Part shown: one piece after another, positions 23,281-34,604 of the stretch | How the letters are laid out: every line of letters starts with the position of its first letter | How positions within the stretch are numbered: position 1 is the stretch's first letter | Source: Cladobotryum mycophilum | Taxonomy: Eukaryota; Ascomycota; Sordariomycetes; Hypocreales; Hypocreaceae | Reading direction: 5' to 3' | DNA: 64,000 nt | Assembly (NCBI GenBank): GCA_036429605.1 | Contig: CM071589.1 | Span: 186,001 to 250,000, forward strand | Program-made: the position numbers and the translations under genes | Notes under the pieces: model-generated | Database searches by the model: none | Told to the model about the DNA's origin: nothing | What the model saw: the letters and a program-made list of their open reading frames with translations, nothing else

Positions 23281-24819
23281 ATGAAGATCGTCATCATTGG
23301 CGCTGGCATCGCGGGTTGTGCTGCTTACTTGGAGCTGCGGAAACATCTCCCTAAACCTTCACCACAGGAACCAGATCATGAAATCGTCATATTTGAAGCC
23401 TACAGTACAGGAGTAGACGAAACTGACGAGTCCCGCGAGGAGGGTCATACGCATTCATCAACCCTCCTCGTCGGTGGTGGTCTTGGCATTGCTCCAAATG
23501 GACTTGGTGTCTTACAGCGCCTCGATGAGGACCTGCTACGGGATGTCACCCGAGGCGGATATGTAACATCACATTCCAACTTGAGGGACAAAAACGGCCG
23601 ACTTCTTATGAGAATTGAGCCAAACGCCTCTACCCAAAAGACTGACGGCGGCCCTGCTTTGGGCATGTACACTGTGGCAACCAGCCGTCATTCGTTCTGG
23701 AGGTGCATGCGCGCACGCATTCCAGACCACCATATTATCAACAAGCGGGTCCTAGAAGTTATTGTAAACTCAGAGGGAAGAAATGTGGTTCGATTTGTTG
23801 ATGGCGGTGATCCCGTTGAGGCCGACTTGGTCATTGGCGCAGATGGCGTGCGGTCCACTGCGAAGCGTGCGCTTTTCCCAGATGACGAGGAAGATTTATA
23901 CCCACCTCGCTATGAGTAAGTGCTCACTTTATTTTTCCCTCGTGATAAATGAAATTGCCTCGCTAACTTGTTCTCATAGAGGCCTAGTCGGCGTTGGGGG
24001 ATTCGTACCCGCCGCAGACGTCAAAGATATCGTGGAAACGGGCTCCATGAATTTCGTTTTTGGCGGGAACGGGTTCTTTGGCTACTTTTTCAGCGACAGC
24101 GCATCCTCGGCTGCTCATCGCGATTCCCCATATCATGTTTCTAAACCGGGCGAGTCCCTTGCTTGGTGGTCGACCTATGCCATTAAAGAATGTCCCGACC
24201 GCAAGACTCTGGATATGGATGATGTCACCCGACAATTGCGCGAGCGACATGTATATTGGAGGGACCCTGTAGTCCAAAAGGTTATGGAATCCATGACGAT
24301 CCGGAACATGTACCCGACATGGACGCTGCCACCTCTGCCAACATGGGAACAGAACGGCGTCGTCCTCCTTGGTGATGCAGCGCATGCACTTCCCTCAACC
24401 TCGGGCCAAGGTTCGTCGCAGGCATTAGAAGACTGTGAGTCATTTGCGCTCTTTTTGGCGCATCACCTGGGCAAAGCAGCCCAGGAGCAGGATACAACAA
24501 CGACAGCGTCTTTGAAGGCAGCAATCAACAAAGCTGCAAAACAATACGTGGCCCTGCGGCAACCACGAGTCAAAGAGATCTTGGAAGCAGCACAGAGGAT
24601 GCAAAACACCAAGCGTGATATGGGTGTGATTCAAGAATACACAATGTACACTTTTATGAAGATTTTAGGTGAGCCACGCTCTTAGCATAAGATGATTTAC
24701 AAGATACTAATGAGAAAATCTCAGGCTTCTTCCCTGGCCTTGCAGCTGGCCCCATGAAAAAGGTGGGTGAATATAATGTTGCGGAACGAGTTGCACAGCT
24801 TCTTGCCTCAGAGAGCTAA
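23281..24819 (+). CDS. FAD-dependent monooxygenase (salicylate-hydroxylase-like)
   Basis: Group A flavin monooxygenase that would hydroxylate an aromatic or polyketide substrate using NAD(P)H and O2. Three exons: 23281-23915, 23980-24668 and 24725-24819, with introns of 64 and 56 bp, giving 472 residues. The first FAD motif, GAGIAG, is at residues 7-12. A DG motif is present (LVIGADGVRSTAK), and GDAAHALPSTSGQG lies at about 342-355. There is no membrane anchor or signal peptide. The tandem arrangement with the preceding Zn2Cys6 regulator is typical of small metabolite clusters. A link to the PKS product 14 kb away is possible, since 6-MSA is salicylate-like, but it is only inference. Confidence 0.9.
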
Positions 24820-25051
24820 GAGGGCAACTGCTGTGTTGGCATTTTGAGAAAAGGTAGCCTATATGGTATGATAGAATATCTCCACTGAATAAATATTCTC
24901 TTTATTGTAAATGACAGTTTCTACCCCTTTCACTTAGTGTGATTTATATAGAGCTATGTACCAAAGACCCAAACTACTTTTGACCAAATATTAGATGTCA
25001 ATCCAGAGATCGACAGTTACATTCTTTCATCTTATCGCCAGCAGCGCGTGA

Positions 25052-26248
25052 TTACGCCCACTTGCCCAGCAGGGCCATGATGGCCGTTCCAAGATAGAGA
25101 GAAGCGAGCATGAAAGCCAAACGACCTTTATCCTTTGTGCGGTAAGGATTGAACAGAAAATCGCGAGCAATCATCTCAACAAATCCAGTGTAGATGAGAA
25201 TACCCGCTGAAATAGAGTCCAAAACGCCAGAGACGATGTTCGAAGTGAATGAGCCGCTGTTGTACGTAGTGCGCACCCCCAGACCGATTGCAATGGCAAT
25301 TGGCGTGGTAAGTCCGTAGGCAAGACACAGGGCCCAGGGCATCCAGCGGAACCGTCGAGGGAATGGGATCACACTAAGACGAGCGCCGATACCGAGACCC
25401 TCAAAGGCTTGATGGAAGACAATGACGGGGTACAAGGTTTTAAACTCGTTGCCGACAACGCCCAAGTTGAGACCGATGATGACACTATGGAAGAGGACTC
25501 CGAACTCGAGGATCAAGAAAGCCGCAATTTGTGACTGAAACCCAAGCGCTGCTTTTTCCGAGTCACCATCCAGGTCCCTGAGCTCTTCAATGTCAAATTT
25601 GCTAGTGCTGTTGCCGCTTCGGCCTTTGGTGGGTGGCAAGTGGAGGCTGCCATCCTGATCTGCCGAGTGAAGTTGCTGGTGTGCCGCATGATTGTGACCA
25701 GTCCCCGGGCCGGATGTGATTGTATCCTCGACCTCGACATGTGCCAAGTCATAGCGCCTCTCGACATAATACTCTGCCAAAAAGTCAAGGAGAAAGATGA
25801 GCATCGCAGAAGTCAAGGCCAGGGCAGGTGGCCAGGAATATTGGGCCCAGCCGCCCGTCATGCCAACACAGCTCGCAGGTCCAATCTCGTCATATGCCGG
25901 ATCGAGGAGGTGAATGAAGGCCGTCGCAATGATAACACCAGCGCCAAAGTAACGGGCGAATAAGTATACGTATAGGGGGATTCGAAGGCTTCGAACTCGT
26001 GTGGCTAGGACGGGAAATAGCGTCAATGAGGTTGAGACGACAAGAATAACGAAGAGGGATGAGATGCGCGCCCCGAGTCGACCATTGTATTCGTTGTTTG
26101 CGGAATTGAGGAAGCAGATGACGTCTCGAGCATCGGCGGTGGTCAAGTTGACCGCGTTTGGGTCAAAAGATTCGGTCGACATATTGTTATCCAACAAGAG
26201 TAAAGGAGTGTACGCTGGTGTGGTTTGTATTTGCCTTTGCAAGGTCAT
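25052..26248 (-). CDS. ZIP-family plasma-membrane zinc transporter (Zrt-like)
   Basis: Zinc/iron-regulated transporter moving Zn2+ into the cytosol. The ATG at 26248 gives 398 residues; a second ATG at 26182 gives 376 and is an equally good start. About eight membrane segments are visible. Segment 4 has HSVIIGLNLG (about 254-263) and segment 5 HQAFEGLGIGAR (about 279-290), which hold the conserved metal-site residues. The long cytosolic loop between segments 3 and 4 is His-rich (about 185-203). Single exon. No break. Candidate zinc-responsive boxes are at 26240-26320. The neighbours do not suggest a shared pathway. Confidence 0.92.
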   Translation of the reverse strand: MTLQRQIQTTPAYTPLLLLDNNMSTESFDPNAVNLTTADARDVICFLNSANNEYNGRLGARISSLFVILVVSTSLTLFPVLATRVRSLRIPLYVYLFARYFGAGVIIATAFIHLLDPAYDEIGPASCVGMTGGWAQYSWPPALALTSAMLIFLLDFLAEYYVERRYDLAHVEVEDTITSGPGTGHNHAAHQQLHSADQDGSLHLPPTKGRSGNSTSKFDIEELRDLDGDSEKAALGFQSQIAAFLILEFGVLFHSVIIGLNLGVVGNEFKTLYPVIVFHQAFEGLGIGARLSVIPFPRRFRWMPWALCLAYGLTTPIAIAIGLGVRTTYNSGSFTSNIVSGVLDSISAGILIYTGFVEMIARDFLFNPYRTKDKGRLAFMLASLYLGTAIMALLGKWA

Positions 26249-26320
26249 CTATGGACAAAGGGGAATACTCCAGCCCGTATCTCAAGTGATGGTGATAGAG
26301 AGAAGAGAAGTCAAGGCACC
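26240..26320 (-). promoter_or_regulatory. Candidate zinc-responsive (ZafA/Zap1-like) boxes
   Basis: CAAGGT, the core reported for ZafA-type zinc regulators, occurs at 26240-26245, and a back-to-back CAAGG-CACCTT pair at 26312-26322. If translation starts at the second ATG (26182) both are in the leader or promoter; if it starts at 26248 the first is coding. Short motifs, so weak. Confidence 0.25.
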
Positions 26321-26322
26321 TT

Positions 26323-27266
26323 TAATATAGCTCTTGGGCAGACAGACCTCCATTTCCGTTTCGATCCACAAATGGTCTTCATGATGCTAAAGACGCTGAC
26401 AGGCTGAGGCTGGTGGCGTGGTTTAGCTGCATGAATAACCTGGTCTGAGAACCATGATGATCGCAGAGCGGATATAGGATGCCGAGGTCAGATACGAATA
26501 TGCAGGTTATCATGATTTGGGAAAATCGCCCGAGATTCTGGGATCCATTTCTCTTCCTGTTCTTTCACCGTTCACGAAAGCGTGTTCGTTCATGAACCAT
26601 AGATGATCCAAGGGTCGGACCGAGTCCACCGCGCAAGGGAGGTGCATCGGACCACCCGCTTGCTTGCGGGCAATTACAAATTACTGTGATGCAAATACGA
26701 GTATGAAAGAGAAAAGGACCCTGATGGTCAATCCAATAATCTATGGCGCTAGTAATAATGAGGCTTCTTGATCCGGTCGACATGAGAACCTTGATGGCTT
26801 GCCAAATCTTGCTCACAATGAAATGGTTGGATTGGAGGAATGAAGGTGGGATGTAGTAAGAAACTGGCCAATCCCAGTTTAGTATGCTGTTTGTATATAA
26901 CTAATAATTCATAATGGTCCATGTAGAAGTAAACCTATAAAGCCTTAATAATTATCCTGTCCTTTTTGAGCTTTCGTTGCTTCAGTAGTTGGGGGTTGAG
27001 GCAGATGGAGAAATCGAACTCCTCTGCCCCTCCACCACCCCCATCTCTTATTGCCCCGCAATACATTCTAGCGGCATGGAGGGGTTCTGATGATGTTGCT
27101 CTCACTCTCCGTGTCTGAGCTTAAACAACTGGAGCTTAATGCGTATTTAATGAATCGCAGTAGAGGCAAAATAGCATGGGAAACTTTCTCTGTAATCTCG
27201 ATTTCCTTTGTTCTTTCTTCATCACTGCCTCTCTTCATGACTCCGGCACTCTCTTCCAAGAGACTC
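26323..27266. other. Intergenic between the ZIP gene and the S33 pseudogene
   Basis: ZIP promoter and 3' region of the S33-type gene. No coding sequence supported. Confidence 0.45.
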
Positions 27267-28883
27267 TTAAAAGTATGATCCATCAATCTCACATTGTATG
27301 TCCTTGCTTGGCATCATGCCCTCATACAAAAAGTTGCGAACATGTTGTGCCAGACATGACGATGGCATCGCGATAGAACAGTGGCCATATGCCTTGACTT
27401 CCACAATCCGTGAATGAGAAAATGAATCTCTTGCCGATTGCGCCGATACCAGGGGGCACACGGGGTCGTATGTATTTGCCAGGATAAGCAGTGGGCGCGC
27501 GGTTTTGACGCTGCGGCGTGGTTTAAAACTATGTGTCTTGGGTATTAGCCACTGCTGTCTAGCATAATACCTTCTGTTTAGTTGGTATGCGAAAGGGGAC
27601 GTTGTGTAGTACGGTCGCATCTTGTCGAGCATCTCCATCCTCCCCTGCGGCCAGTGTTGAGGACCAGATAGCCCATCATTAAACTCAACAAACTGGTTGG
27701 ATTCGGCATTGGCTTCAAGGCTGTCGGGAAGTCCATACGCCAAGAATATACTGGACCCGTTACCTCGCATCAGATTTGCTAGCTGCATAGCAAACTGTGG
27801 CCATAGGATGGGCGTGTACAGAATGGGGAAGACTGCATTAAGCCACAACGCATCATAATCTAGAATCCCGTGAATCGTGGTGTTGATATAGACGTTTGCG
27901 GGACTTTGCCTCAGACTCTGCAAAAAGCTGAGCACCTTATCTTGTAGCTCATCTTTTGAGTCCGCGAGAGATGCTAGAGCGCATGCGTCTCCTGCCTTGA
28001 TACACTCATCCAAGAACGCAGCAAAGACATTCTCAGTGTCGATAAAGTCCGAGTAGAGAATAGGCGACTCGTACCACTCGAACTAGTTTCCCACCCCATC
28101 AATGATGACTCTGTTGGAACGCTCGGGATAAAGCGTTGCATATGTTTGACCCAAGATACTACCGTAACTGAACCCCTAGTATACCATAGAATCCTGGCCA
28201 AGCGCATCGAGAATGCTATTCATATCGGCTGCCGTCTGCGGGGTGTTGATGTATTTTCCATGTTCCCCCATTGTATTGGAGCAGGCTAGAACAAAATTCT
28301 TGGTCCAGGCAAACACCTCAGGGCTATCTCTTTCAACATCTTTGTCTCTGATGTTGGATAATCGTCTCCGAGTCTCCGGATCAGGATAGCATGAAGCAGT
28401 GGGCCGCGAAGATCCGACACCACGAGGGTCAAACGATACCAAATGAAAGCCCTCACCAACAATGGAGTTGAGAACTTCACCCCTGTCAACCGTGAAGTCT
28501 ATTCCGCTATTGCCTGGACCGCCAAATTTGATGATCAGATTCTGTGTCGCATTCTTTCCTCGTAGTCGAATGAGTGGAATGCCAAACACCTTACCTCCGG
28601 AGTTCATGCTCTCAAATTGATCCATAGCGACGTCAATGCTACTGCATTCCAAGGAACGATCATCTATGGTACCGCATGGCTCCCATGATATGTGTTCTCC
28701 TGGGTAGGTTATTCCCTTTTCTCGAGGATAGAGGCGTTGAGAATGATTGGGTTTATGCTGCTGCTGCCGCGTGTGAATGTGAGAGAGAGAGCAGAATACT
28801 GTCGCTATCAATAAGCTAAACAGGATATGTTTGATCTTTTGTCTCATATACCAAAGCCGTACGTATTGGCTATTTGGGAACAT
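27267..28883 (-). pseudogene. S33-type secreted alpha/beta-hydrolase peptidase with two in-frame TAG codons
   Basis: Homologue of the TAP-like secreted aminopeptidases/tripeptidyl hydrolases (alpha/beta fold, S33). The frame from the ATG at 28883 runs to a TAA at 27267-27269, about 538 codons, with an N-terminal hydrophobic signal/anchor. The oxyanion region GGPGNSGID, the DPRGVGSS block, the nucleophile elbow GFSYGS, the C-terminal Asp (NTYDPVCPL) and His (YGHCSIAM) are all present in one frame. Two TAG stops interrupt it: complement of 28176-28178, directly before the nucleophile elbow where relatives have Trp, and complement of 28083-28085. An intron cannot remove the first without losing the active serine. 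Everything else is intact, so inactivation looks recent. Both stops fit C-to-T change at CpA. Confidence 0.8.
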
Positions 28884-29193
28884 CTCATCTATGGCTATTT
28901 ATGTAGGCTCGTCATATGACAGTTGTATGTAATCATAGAATAAGAGAAGCTGGTGATGCATCTAGCAAGCAAGTAGGATATCATTTGTTCCCAAATATTT
29001 ATACCAATGAAATATCCCACCTCTCAATTGAGGTTTTTAAATAGGACGGAAGACATTCGCACAGAGGAATCTAACCGTCTTATCTTGCACAGCCCGAACA
29101 AATTCGCGGCGCACGCTTCCCTCGGCAGCTGCTCCATTCGGCTATAATACAGCGAGGCCCTCATATGTATTCTGCTGTTTATGTAACAGTAAT
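28884..29193. other. Short intergenic region
   Basis: AT-rich; nothing recognised. Confidence 0.4.
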
Positions 29194-30705
29194 CTAGTCT
29201 GACCAGTTAGGAGGCGATTTCGGCCACATCACAAATTCAACAATGTCTTCCCAGCGTAGAGGCTCATCACCACTCATCCACCCCACGTAGTCGTCGTCTT
29301 CCGAGTCAAAGAGCGCCACAATGTCAGCTTCCGCTATATAAAAACCTTTTCTGGTCCTTTTTTCTACCCTGCCCTTTTTTCTCCTATCTGGTGTTGCCTC
29401 TTCCGCTGCCTTACCCTGGATTTCCTTTTGTTTCTTGCTCGCCCAAACCTTGAGATTTGCATCATCTTTCATGCACTGCAATACCAACTCCCGTGACGCA
29501 AAGACATCTTCGAGGCTGTCGTGAATTTTTTTGCCAGTGGGGCCATCTTCTCGTATCTTTAATCCAAGAATCCCGTTGCAAAGATTCTTGAGTCCCCACA
29601 TGCGATAAGTAGTGTTCCATTCGCCAAATACAGCTTCGCTCGTGATGATCGCGGAGTCGACAATCTTTCGGTGAAAGGTTCTCAGTACATGAAGATCATG
29701 ATGGAGTGATTGGCCGATGAGGATTGTGTCTCCGTCAATATAGTCCCAGAGGGCTGTCCGTGCTGCCTCCCAGCCCTTAAGGACCTCATTCCTCGCCACA
29801 GCAGCAGATATGATAGCAGCACTGATACCATGAATCCTGGTTCTCCATTGAACAATAGGTGCCGATGGCTCGACAAGAGAATCGATCAGAATTTCGCCCG
29901 TCAAGAAATCGACGACAGATAGCTTAATCAGCTCTCCAAAGCCACCCTGAATACCAGCCATTTCACAATCTAAAACCACTGCCTGCCGTTTTGTGCCATC
30001 TTTGGTCTTGCTAGGCGTAGGGAGGAACTTCGTAATGTCAAAAATGGGCTTTCTGCGATTTTCGGGATCCAAGCCCATTTCCCCATCGAGAATATAGCGT
30101 GCTTTTTGCAGACATGTGAGAGAATGGCACGATGATTCCATTTTCTGAATAATCACATGCTGTTCAAACGGTGGGATTAAAGTGTATGTATTGCCTCCAT
30201 AAACCATGTGATAGGATAAGAATCCTCGGGCGCGACCAGTTGGAACATACGGATTTGTCGCGGCTTGCGATTGCGTGATTTCATCATCCTCATACTGCAT
30301 TTGAGATGATGTGCTATCTTGTGGTGAAGCCCAAGATGGCGTTTCTGAGTCATGACTTGTCTGAAGAGTTAATGAAGGTGCCGACTGCAGAGTCACCTCC
30401 GGCTCTAGGTGAACAGGCGATGACTTATGGGCCGCGGCAGCGCCGCGGCTCCCGAACTTTCGAAAACATATTTGACAACATAATTCAGCGTCATGCCCCA
30501 GCAGAACACAGTGTTCCACAAGTGACTTGTTCGTATTAAAAGTCTGCTGGCACACGCTACATTGCGGTTTGGTAGTGGCCTGAGTAGGCTTGGCCACAGT
30601 ATTTAGATGCGCCATCGATTCCGGTGTGAATATTGAGATATTACTTTGAGGGGGGGAACAGTCGAAATAATACAGTTGGCTATGGCCAAGGCGGGGTTCT
30701 GGCAT
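29194..30705 (-). CDS. C2H2 zinc-finger DEDDh 3'-5' exonuclease (REXO4/ISG20-like)
   Basis: RNase-T-fold exoribonuclease with two N-terminal zinc fingers. The ATG at 30705 gives 503 residues; a second ATG at residue 31 (MAHLNTV) is possible. Finger 1 uses C49, C52, H65 and H71; finger 2 uses C77, C80, H93 and H99. The exonuclease domain spans about 240-410 with catalytic D246 and E248 (LDCEMAG), D337 (GQSLHHDL), and H395 and D400 (KKIHDSLEDV). The C-terminus has a basic patch (RRKKGRVEKRTRKG) suggesting a nuclear or nucleolar site, then an acidic stretch. Single exon. Relatives act in rRNA processing or RNA turnover; the substrate here is inferred from the family only. Confidence 0.87.
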   Translation of the reverse strand: MPEPRLGHSQLYYFDCSPPQSNISIFTPESMAHLNTVAKPTQATTKPQCSVCQQTFNTNKSLVEHCVLLGHDAELCCQICFRKFGSRGAAAAHKSSPVHLEPEVTLQSAPSLTLQTSHDSETPSWASPQDSTSSQMQYEDDEITQSQAATNPYVPTGRARGFLSYHMVYGGNTYTLIPPFEQHVIIQKMESSCHSLTCLQKARYILDGEMGLDPENRRKPIFDITKFLPTPSKTKDGTKRQAVVLDCEMAGIQGGFGELIKLSVVDFLTGEILIDSLVEPSAPIVQWRTRIHGISAAIISAAVARNEVLKGWEAARTALWDYIDGDTILIGQSLHHDLHVLRTFHRKIVDSAIITSEAVFGEWNTTYRMWGLKNLCNGILGLKIREDGPTGKKIHDSLEDVFASRELVLQCMKDDANLKVWASKKQKEIQGKAAEEATPDRRKKGRVEKRTRKGFYIAEADIVALFDSEDDDYVGWMSGDEPLRWEDIVEFVMWPKSPPNWSD

Positions 30706-31172
30706 TTATCTCAATCATCTCAGCAGGGGTATGGCAATCAAATCACGTCTTGAACTCTTGTCCCTAATGAGTACCAATGACGAGCGAGAATAGCATCGAC
30801 TGCGTCCTGCAGACTACGTAAAATTTGCGGGGTTGTTGAGCATCACAAGGGCTATAAATGCTCACACTACAAATATATGGGCCATTCATTAAGGCAGTGT
30901 AATTATCCGTTGCAGCTTTGTTGAAATGAATGGCTATCAATGCCCTGTGATCCATGCATGCGGGACTTCGACGGCCTGCTCGGTTCATTAATTGGCCGCA
31001 GGGTGCACTCTCAACCTAGACATGTAAAGAGTTCAAGCGAGAACCGAAACGCTGTATAAATATTGATGAAGATAAGAGGCAGGGGGTACTGTCAAACTCC
31101 ACTTGTATGTATGCAAGTAAACTAAAGTTGATTCATCATATAACACAAATGATATTCTTGATAATAGTACCC
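30706..31172. other. Intergenic
   Basis: Promoter of the exonuclease and 3' region of the SDR. No gene seen. Confidence 0.45.
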
Positions 31173-31931
31173 TTACCAGGATAATATTTTACCCTGCTCA
31201 GTCACAAACTGGCCGGCATACTTTTCTTTTGAGGCCTCATCAATGACTCTAACCATGCCTGTAACGCTCTCCTCAACCGTGACTGGAGCTGGGCCAATAT
31301 TCCACAGACCAGCAGTTTGATGGCCCATATCAGTCTGAGCCCAGCCCGGGTGCAAGGCCACAGCAATAAGTCCACTCACCCCGTGTTCGATGTGTAGAGC
31401 TCGCGTGAGCCAATTGAGTGCTGCCTTGCTTGGACCGTAGGCACCGCCCGAGAGCGGCTCCTGGATGCTGATACCTCCCAGGGAAGACGTCACATTAATC
31501 AGCTTGGGATTCGACGCTGATTTCTGCAGCAGTGGCCAGAAAGCCTGGAAGACAAGCAGCGGGCCAATTGTATTAACCTCAAACGACATGCGAAGATCGT
31601 CTGCGGTTACTTCCAAAGCCGGATTGAGGTTGTTGCAAACGCCAGCATTGTTGATGAGGACGTCAATATGATCAACGGAGCTGCCTACTTCAGCATCAAA
31701 GATCTGGCGGATTTTCTCTGGCGCTATGGCAGTGGAAAAATCGAGCAGAATGACGTGGAGAACACTGTTCTCTCCGAGGGTAATTTTCTCGGCCTTGAGA
31801 GTCGCCGCAGCCTCGGCACTGCGAACTGACGCAATGACAGTCGTTAAAGATCGGGCAAGAAAGGACCTAACGAGACCCAAGCCGAGGCCTCTATTGCCGC
31901 CCGTGACGAGGTAAACAGTATTGCCAGTCAT
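31173..31931 (-). CDS. Short-chain dehydrogenase/reductase
   Basis: Classical SDR of 252 residues in a single exon. The cofactor motif TGGNRGLG is at about 10-17, NNAG at 94-97, catalytic Ser at 149/150, and Tyr165 with Lys169 (YGPSK). The HPGWAQTDMG stretch is typical of the norsolorinic-acid-ketoreductase-like fungal group. It probably reduces a carbonyl with NADPH in the cytosol. The substrate is unknown. The ATG at 31931 is the only sensible start. Neighbours give no pathway clue. Confidence 0.9.
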   Translation of the reverse strand: MTGNTVYLVTGGNRGLGLGLVRSFLARSLTTVIASVRSAEAAATLKAEKITLGENSVLHVILLDFSTAIAPEKIRQIFDAEVGSSVDHIDVLINNAGVCNNLNPALEVTADDLRMSFEVNTIGPLLVFQAFWPLLQKSASNPKLINVTSSLGGISIQEPLSGGAYGPSKAALNWLTRALHIEHGVSGLIAVALHPGWAQTDMGHQTAGLWNIGPAPVTVEESVTGMVRVIDEASKEKYAGQFVTEQGKILSW

Positions 31932-32546
31932 TTTCAGTCAATATATCTAGAAGTGAATCAGTGACTTATCAACACCTTTGTATCGGATGGGTTTAATACA
32001 CGTTTTGAGATGCACTCTTTATCAATGGGTCTCACATCAAGGGTCAAACAGGTTTACAGAAGAAACGGTGGCATTTATAAGTAAAAGCAAAATAGGAAGA
32101 TGCCGACGGCGATTGAAGAGCAGACCCGGTTTAATACGACCTGCTACTACAATCAAGAATGAAGGAATGGCTTAATAATTAGCGCACACGAGATTCTATC
32201 TGTACAGGTAGCTATTGATATAATAAGAAATCCAAGAATATGCACTAGAACGAACTGCAGTATCCGTGTGGACATCCATTCCCACCAAATCAGAATATGA
32301 AGATGCCTAGCTGAGATGATTCCATATTGACATCAAACTCTGCGTCGCGCTGCTTCACCTGGATGAACCCCGCCATGTTAACTCATTGCCAGGCTCCCAA
32401 TACAAATTACAGCTTATTATGATCATATGAGCTGTACAGTGGTCGATAAAAAACAAGAGATCTACCTTAGGAGTGCGAATAGAAGGTGTATGTATGTATG
32501 TATATATAATAGCCGTTGTTAAAAAGGCAACGAATACGCAAAAAAA
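31932..32546. other. Intergenic with (GTAT)n microsatellite
   Basis: SDR promoter region. A short GTAT repeat followed by TA repeats lies at 32487-32508, just before the tRNA gene's poly-T terminator. No protein gene seen. Confidence 0.5.
32540..32546 (-). terminator. Pol III poly-T terminator of the tRNA
   Basis: Seven T residues on the minus strand directly after the discriminator base of the tRNA-Ala gene. Confidence 0.75.
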
Positions 32547-32650
32547 TGGACAAACGGGGAATTGAACCCCGGACCTCTCCCAAGCAGATCCAATCCAATT
32601 ACTTGGTGGAAATATGCTAAGGGAAAATCATACCACTAGACCATTCGCCC
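32547..32650 (-). tRNA. tRNA-Ala (AGC) with an intron of about 32 nt
   Basis: Minus-strand cloverleaf. The acceptor stem GGGCGAA pairs with TTTGTCC and has the G3:U70 wobble that defines tRNA-Ala; the discriminator is A73. The anticodon stem TTCCC pairs with GGGAG, the loop reads TTAGCA, and the T-arm is CGGGG-TTCAATT-CCCCG. The canonical intron after position 37 is about 32 nt and ends with GCT, which can pair with anticodon AGC as in pre-tRNA introns. The D-arm resembles fungal tRNA-Pro, but the anticodon and G3:U70 favour Ala. A T7 run (complement of 32540-32546) follows as Pol III terminator. Confidence 0.85.
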
Positions 32651-34604
32651 TGTTCTAATTGATGCAGATTTCGCATCGTAGTAAGATTGTGAAGGTAGAA
32701 CTTCTAGAACAGTTTCCCGCAAGGCTATAACGTAACGACTGGAACTAATATTCTTGTTCTGGGAGGTGTATGTGCAGTGCTTATATTCTTGCGGATGTCT
32801 CCGGAGTGGTATCTTATGATTAAAACAGATGCTGCAGCAATGTATGGGGCTATGATGAATTTGCACTGAGCTCCAAGAGAGCTACTCTAAGTCGATATAT
32901 GAGGTATGTAATTGTTACATCAATTCGCAGGAAGCTCACAATAGGTATGTAATTTAATAAAGAGTCTAAAACTACGAATAACCTCCTCTTCTAATTACTA
33001 GATTTGTGTATGTGGCCGGCTGCTGGTAATGTTTGTCATAAATTAATGGTCAGTCTTTAGGGTAGGCCGTTAAATGTCGCTGCCAGAAATTTGGTGCAGA
33101 CTTCTCTTCGCAATGGTTGTGAGATCTTACCGTCTTGCAGAACATTTGATAGGCAGTTAAGTACCATAAATTACTATCGAAGGAATGCTTTCATTGTTAT
33201 TTTTATTCAATTTTTATGTTGGATCGCTCTGGTACACTGGTAACACCCACATGTCTTCGCTAATCCGTTGCAGAGCACAGTCAGGATCTGTCCGACAACA
33301 GTAGATGCCTTCTTTCCGTGACAAAAAAAGAAAAATGTATTGTGCAGTGGTAATTAACCCCTATAGATTGTTATACTCTCTTAGATAAAATATTAGAAAA
33401 TTAATAATATATCCTCTGCTCCGAATCCAAATTCAGATCTTGGGTTCCCTGTCTAAGACGTAGTGTGCAGGGCAGGTTAAGCATATTCAGGTTGTTTTCC
33501 ATGACAACAATCTTAGTGACAAGGAATTCTCGGAAGATTCGGCAGTCTGATCACACGCTACTAATCTTGTGCTGCAGAAATTGCCCGGGGTTGTGACTTA
33601 TGGCATCCACTGGGTGAGTTGTGCATCAAGTCTGCCTTATCGCCTCCTGCAGCTGGCCGACACCATTATGGCCTCCCAGCCATCATGTTTTTACGGTATC
33701 AATGTATTTTCTAATCAGACGTGGAAACTGAACCGGCGCAAACCCTCGTCCTAATAGGGATAGCTGGTAAAGAGTGTGGGTGCAAGGGATGCGAGCAGGT
33801 AACAGAGGAGTCGAAATTGATGGATAGTTTCGAGGCTATTAATATCTTTGTTGTGGTACCGCCCAAAGTGGCCCGTTTGAGTATTGTATCGTCCTCATAA
33901 GCACTGAATCTAGGACGCGGAAGGCGCGCAAATTTACGCAAATGACCATACGGAGTAGAGCCCTCCGCCTTAACTGGGAATAGAAGAATGCCCGTGGAGT
34001 ACGGACAAGGCCAGCAATTTGACTGGCGTATCCCGGAACGAGCCGAGATCCTTCAGGCGGTTATTGGACGGATATAAACAATGAGGCGCTTTCAATTCCG
34101 CGATCATTCTACGCCATTTCTACAGGTCTAATATGAACATATATATACTAATAAAGCGCTCGCTAGGGACTGGTGATCACTGATTTGGAAACTTGTTAGA
34201 ACGGTATCCTCTTGACGATCATTTTCCATAACGCACTCACTTATCTGAGCAAAAGAAGTTTATTTTGCTCGTCCACGTGGTGGGTGAGGTGAGTCTCAGA
34301 ATTTTTTTTTCGCAAGCTGAGCAGCGCGGAATTCGGATCGCGCGGCAAGCCATGAACCTAATGGATTCCCTCTTTGGGCTCGTGGGATTCATTTTACTGC
34401 CTCCGAAGGGTCCACCTGTTGGACCTGCTCGACTTCAGCTGGTGTAGGTGGTACAGTGCAAGGCAGACTCATAAGGTCCCACATGGTGTAGGTCCAGTTG
34501 AAGGAAGGGGAATTTAAATAGGCGAGGCCTGTCTACCCAACACGACGTCTGCCTTCTATAGCTTAATACACTACCATCTTGTTGCTCAACCTTGAAGACG
34601 TTAT
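32651..34604. other. AT-rich gene-poor region
   Basis: No gene supported. Includes a very AT-rich patch around 33360-33420 and a TACGGAGTA motif at 33949-33957. The last part is the promoter of the surface-protein gene at 34605. Confidence 0.45.
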
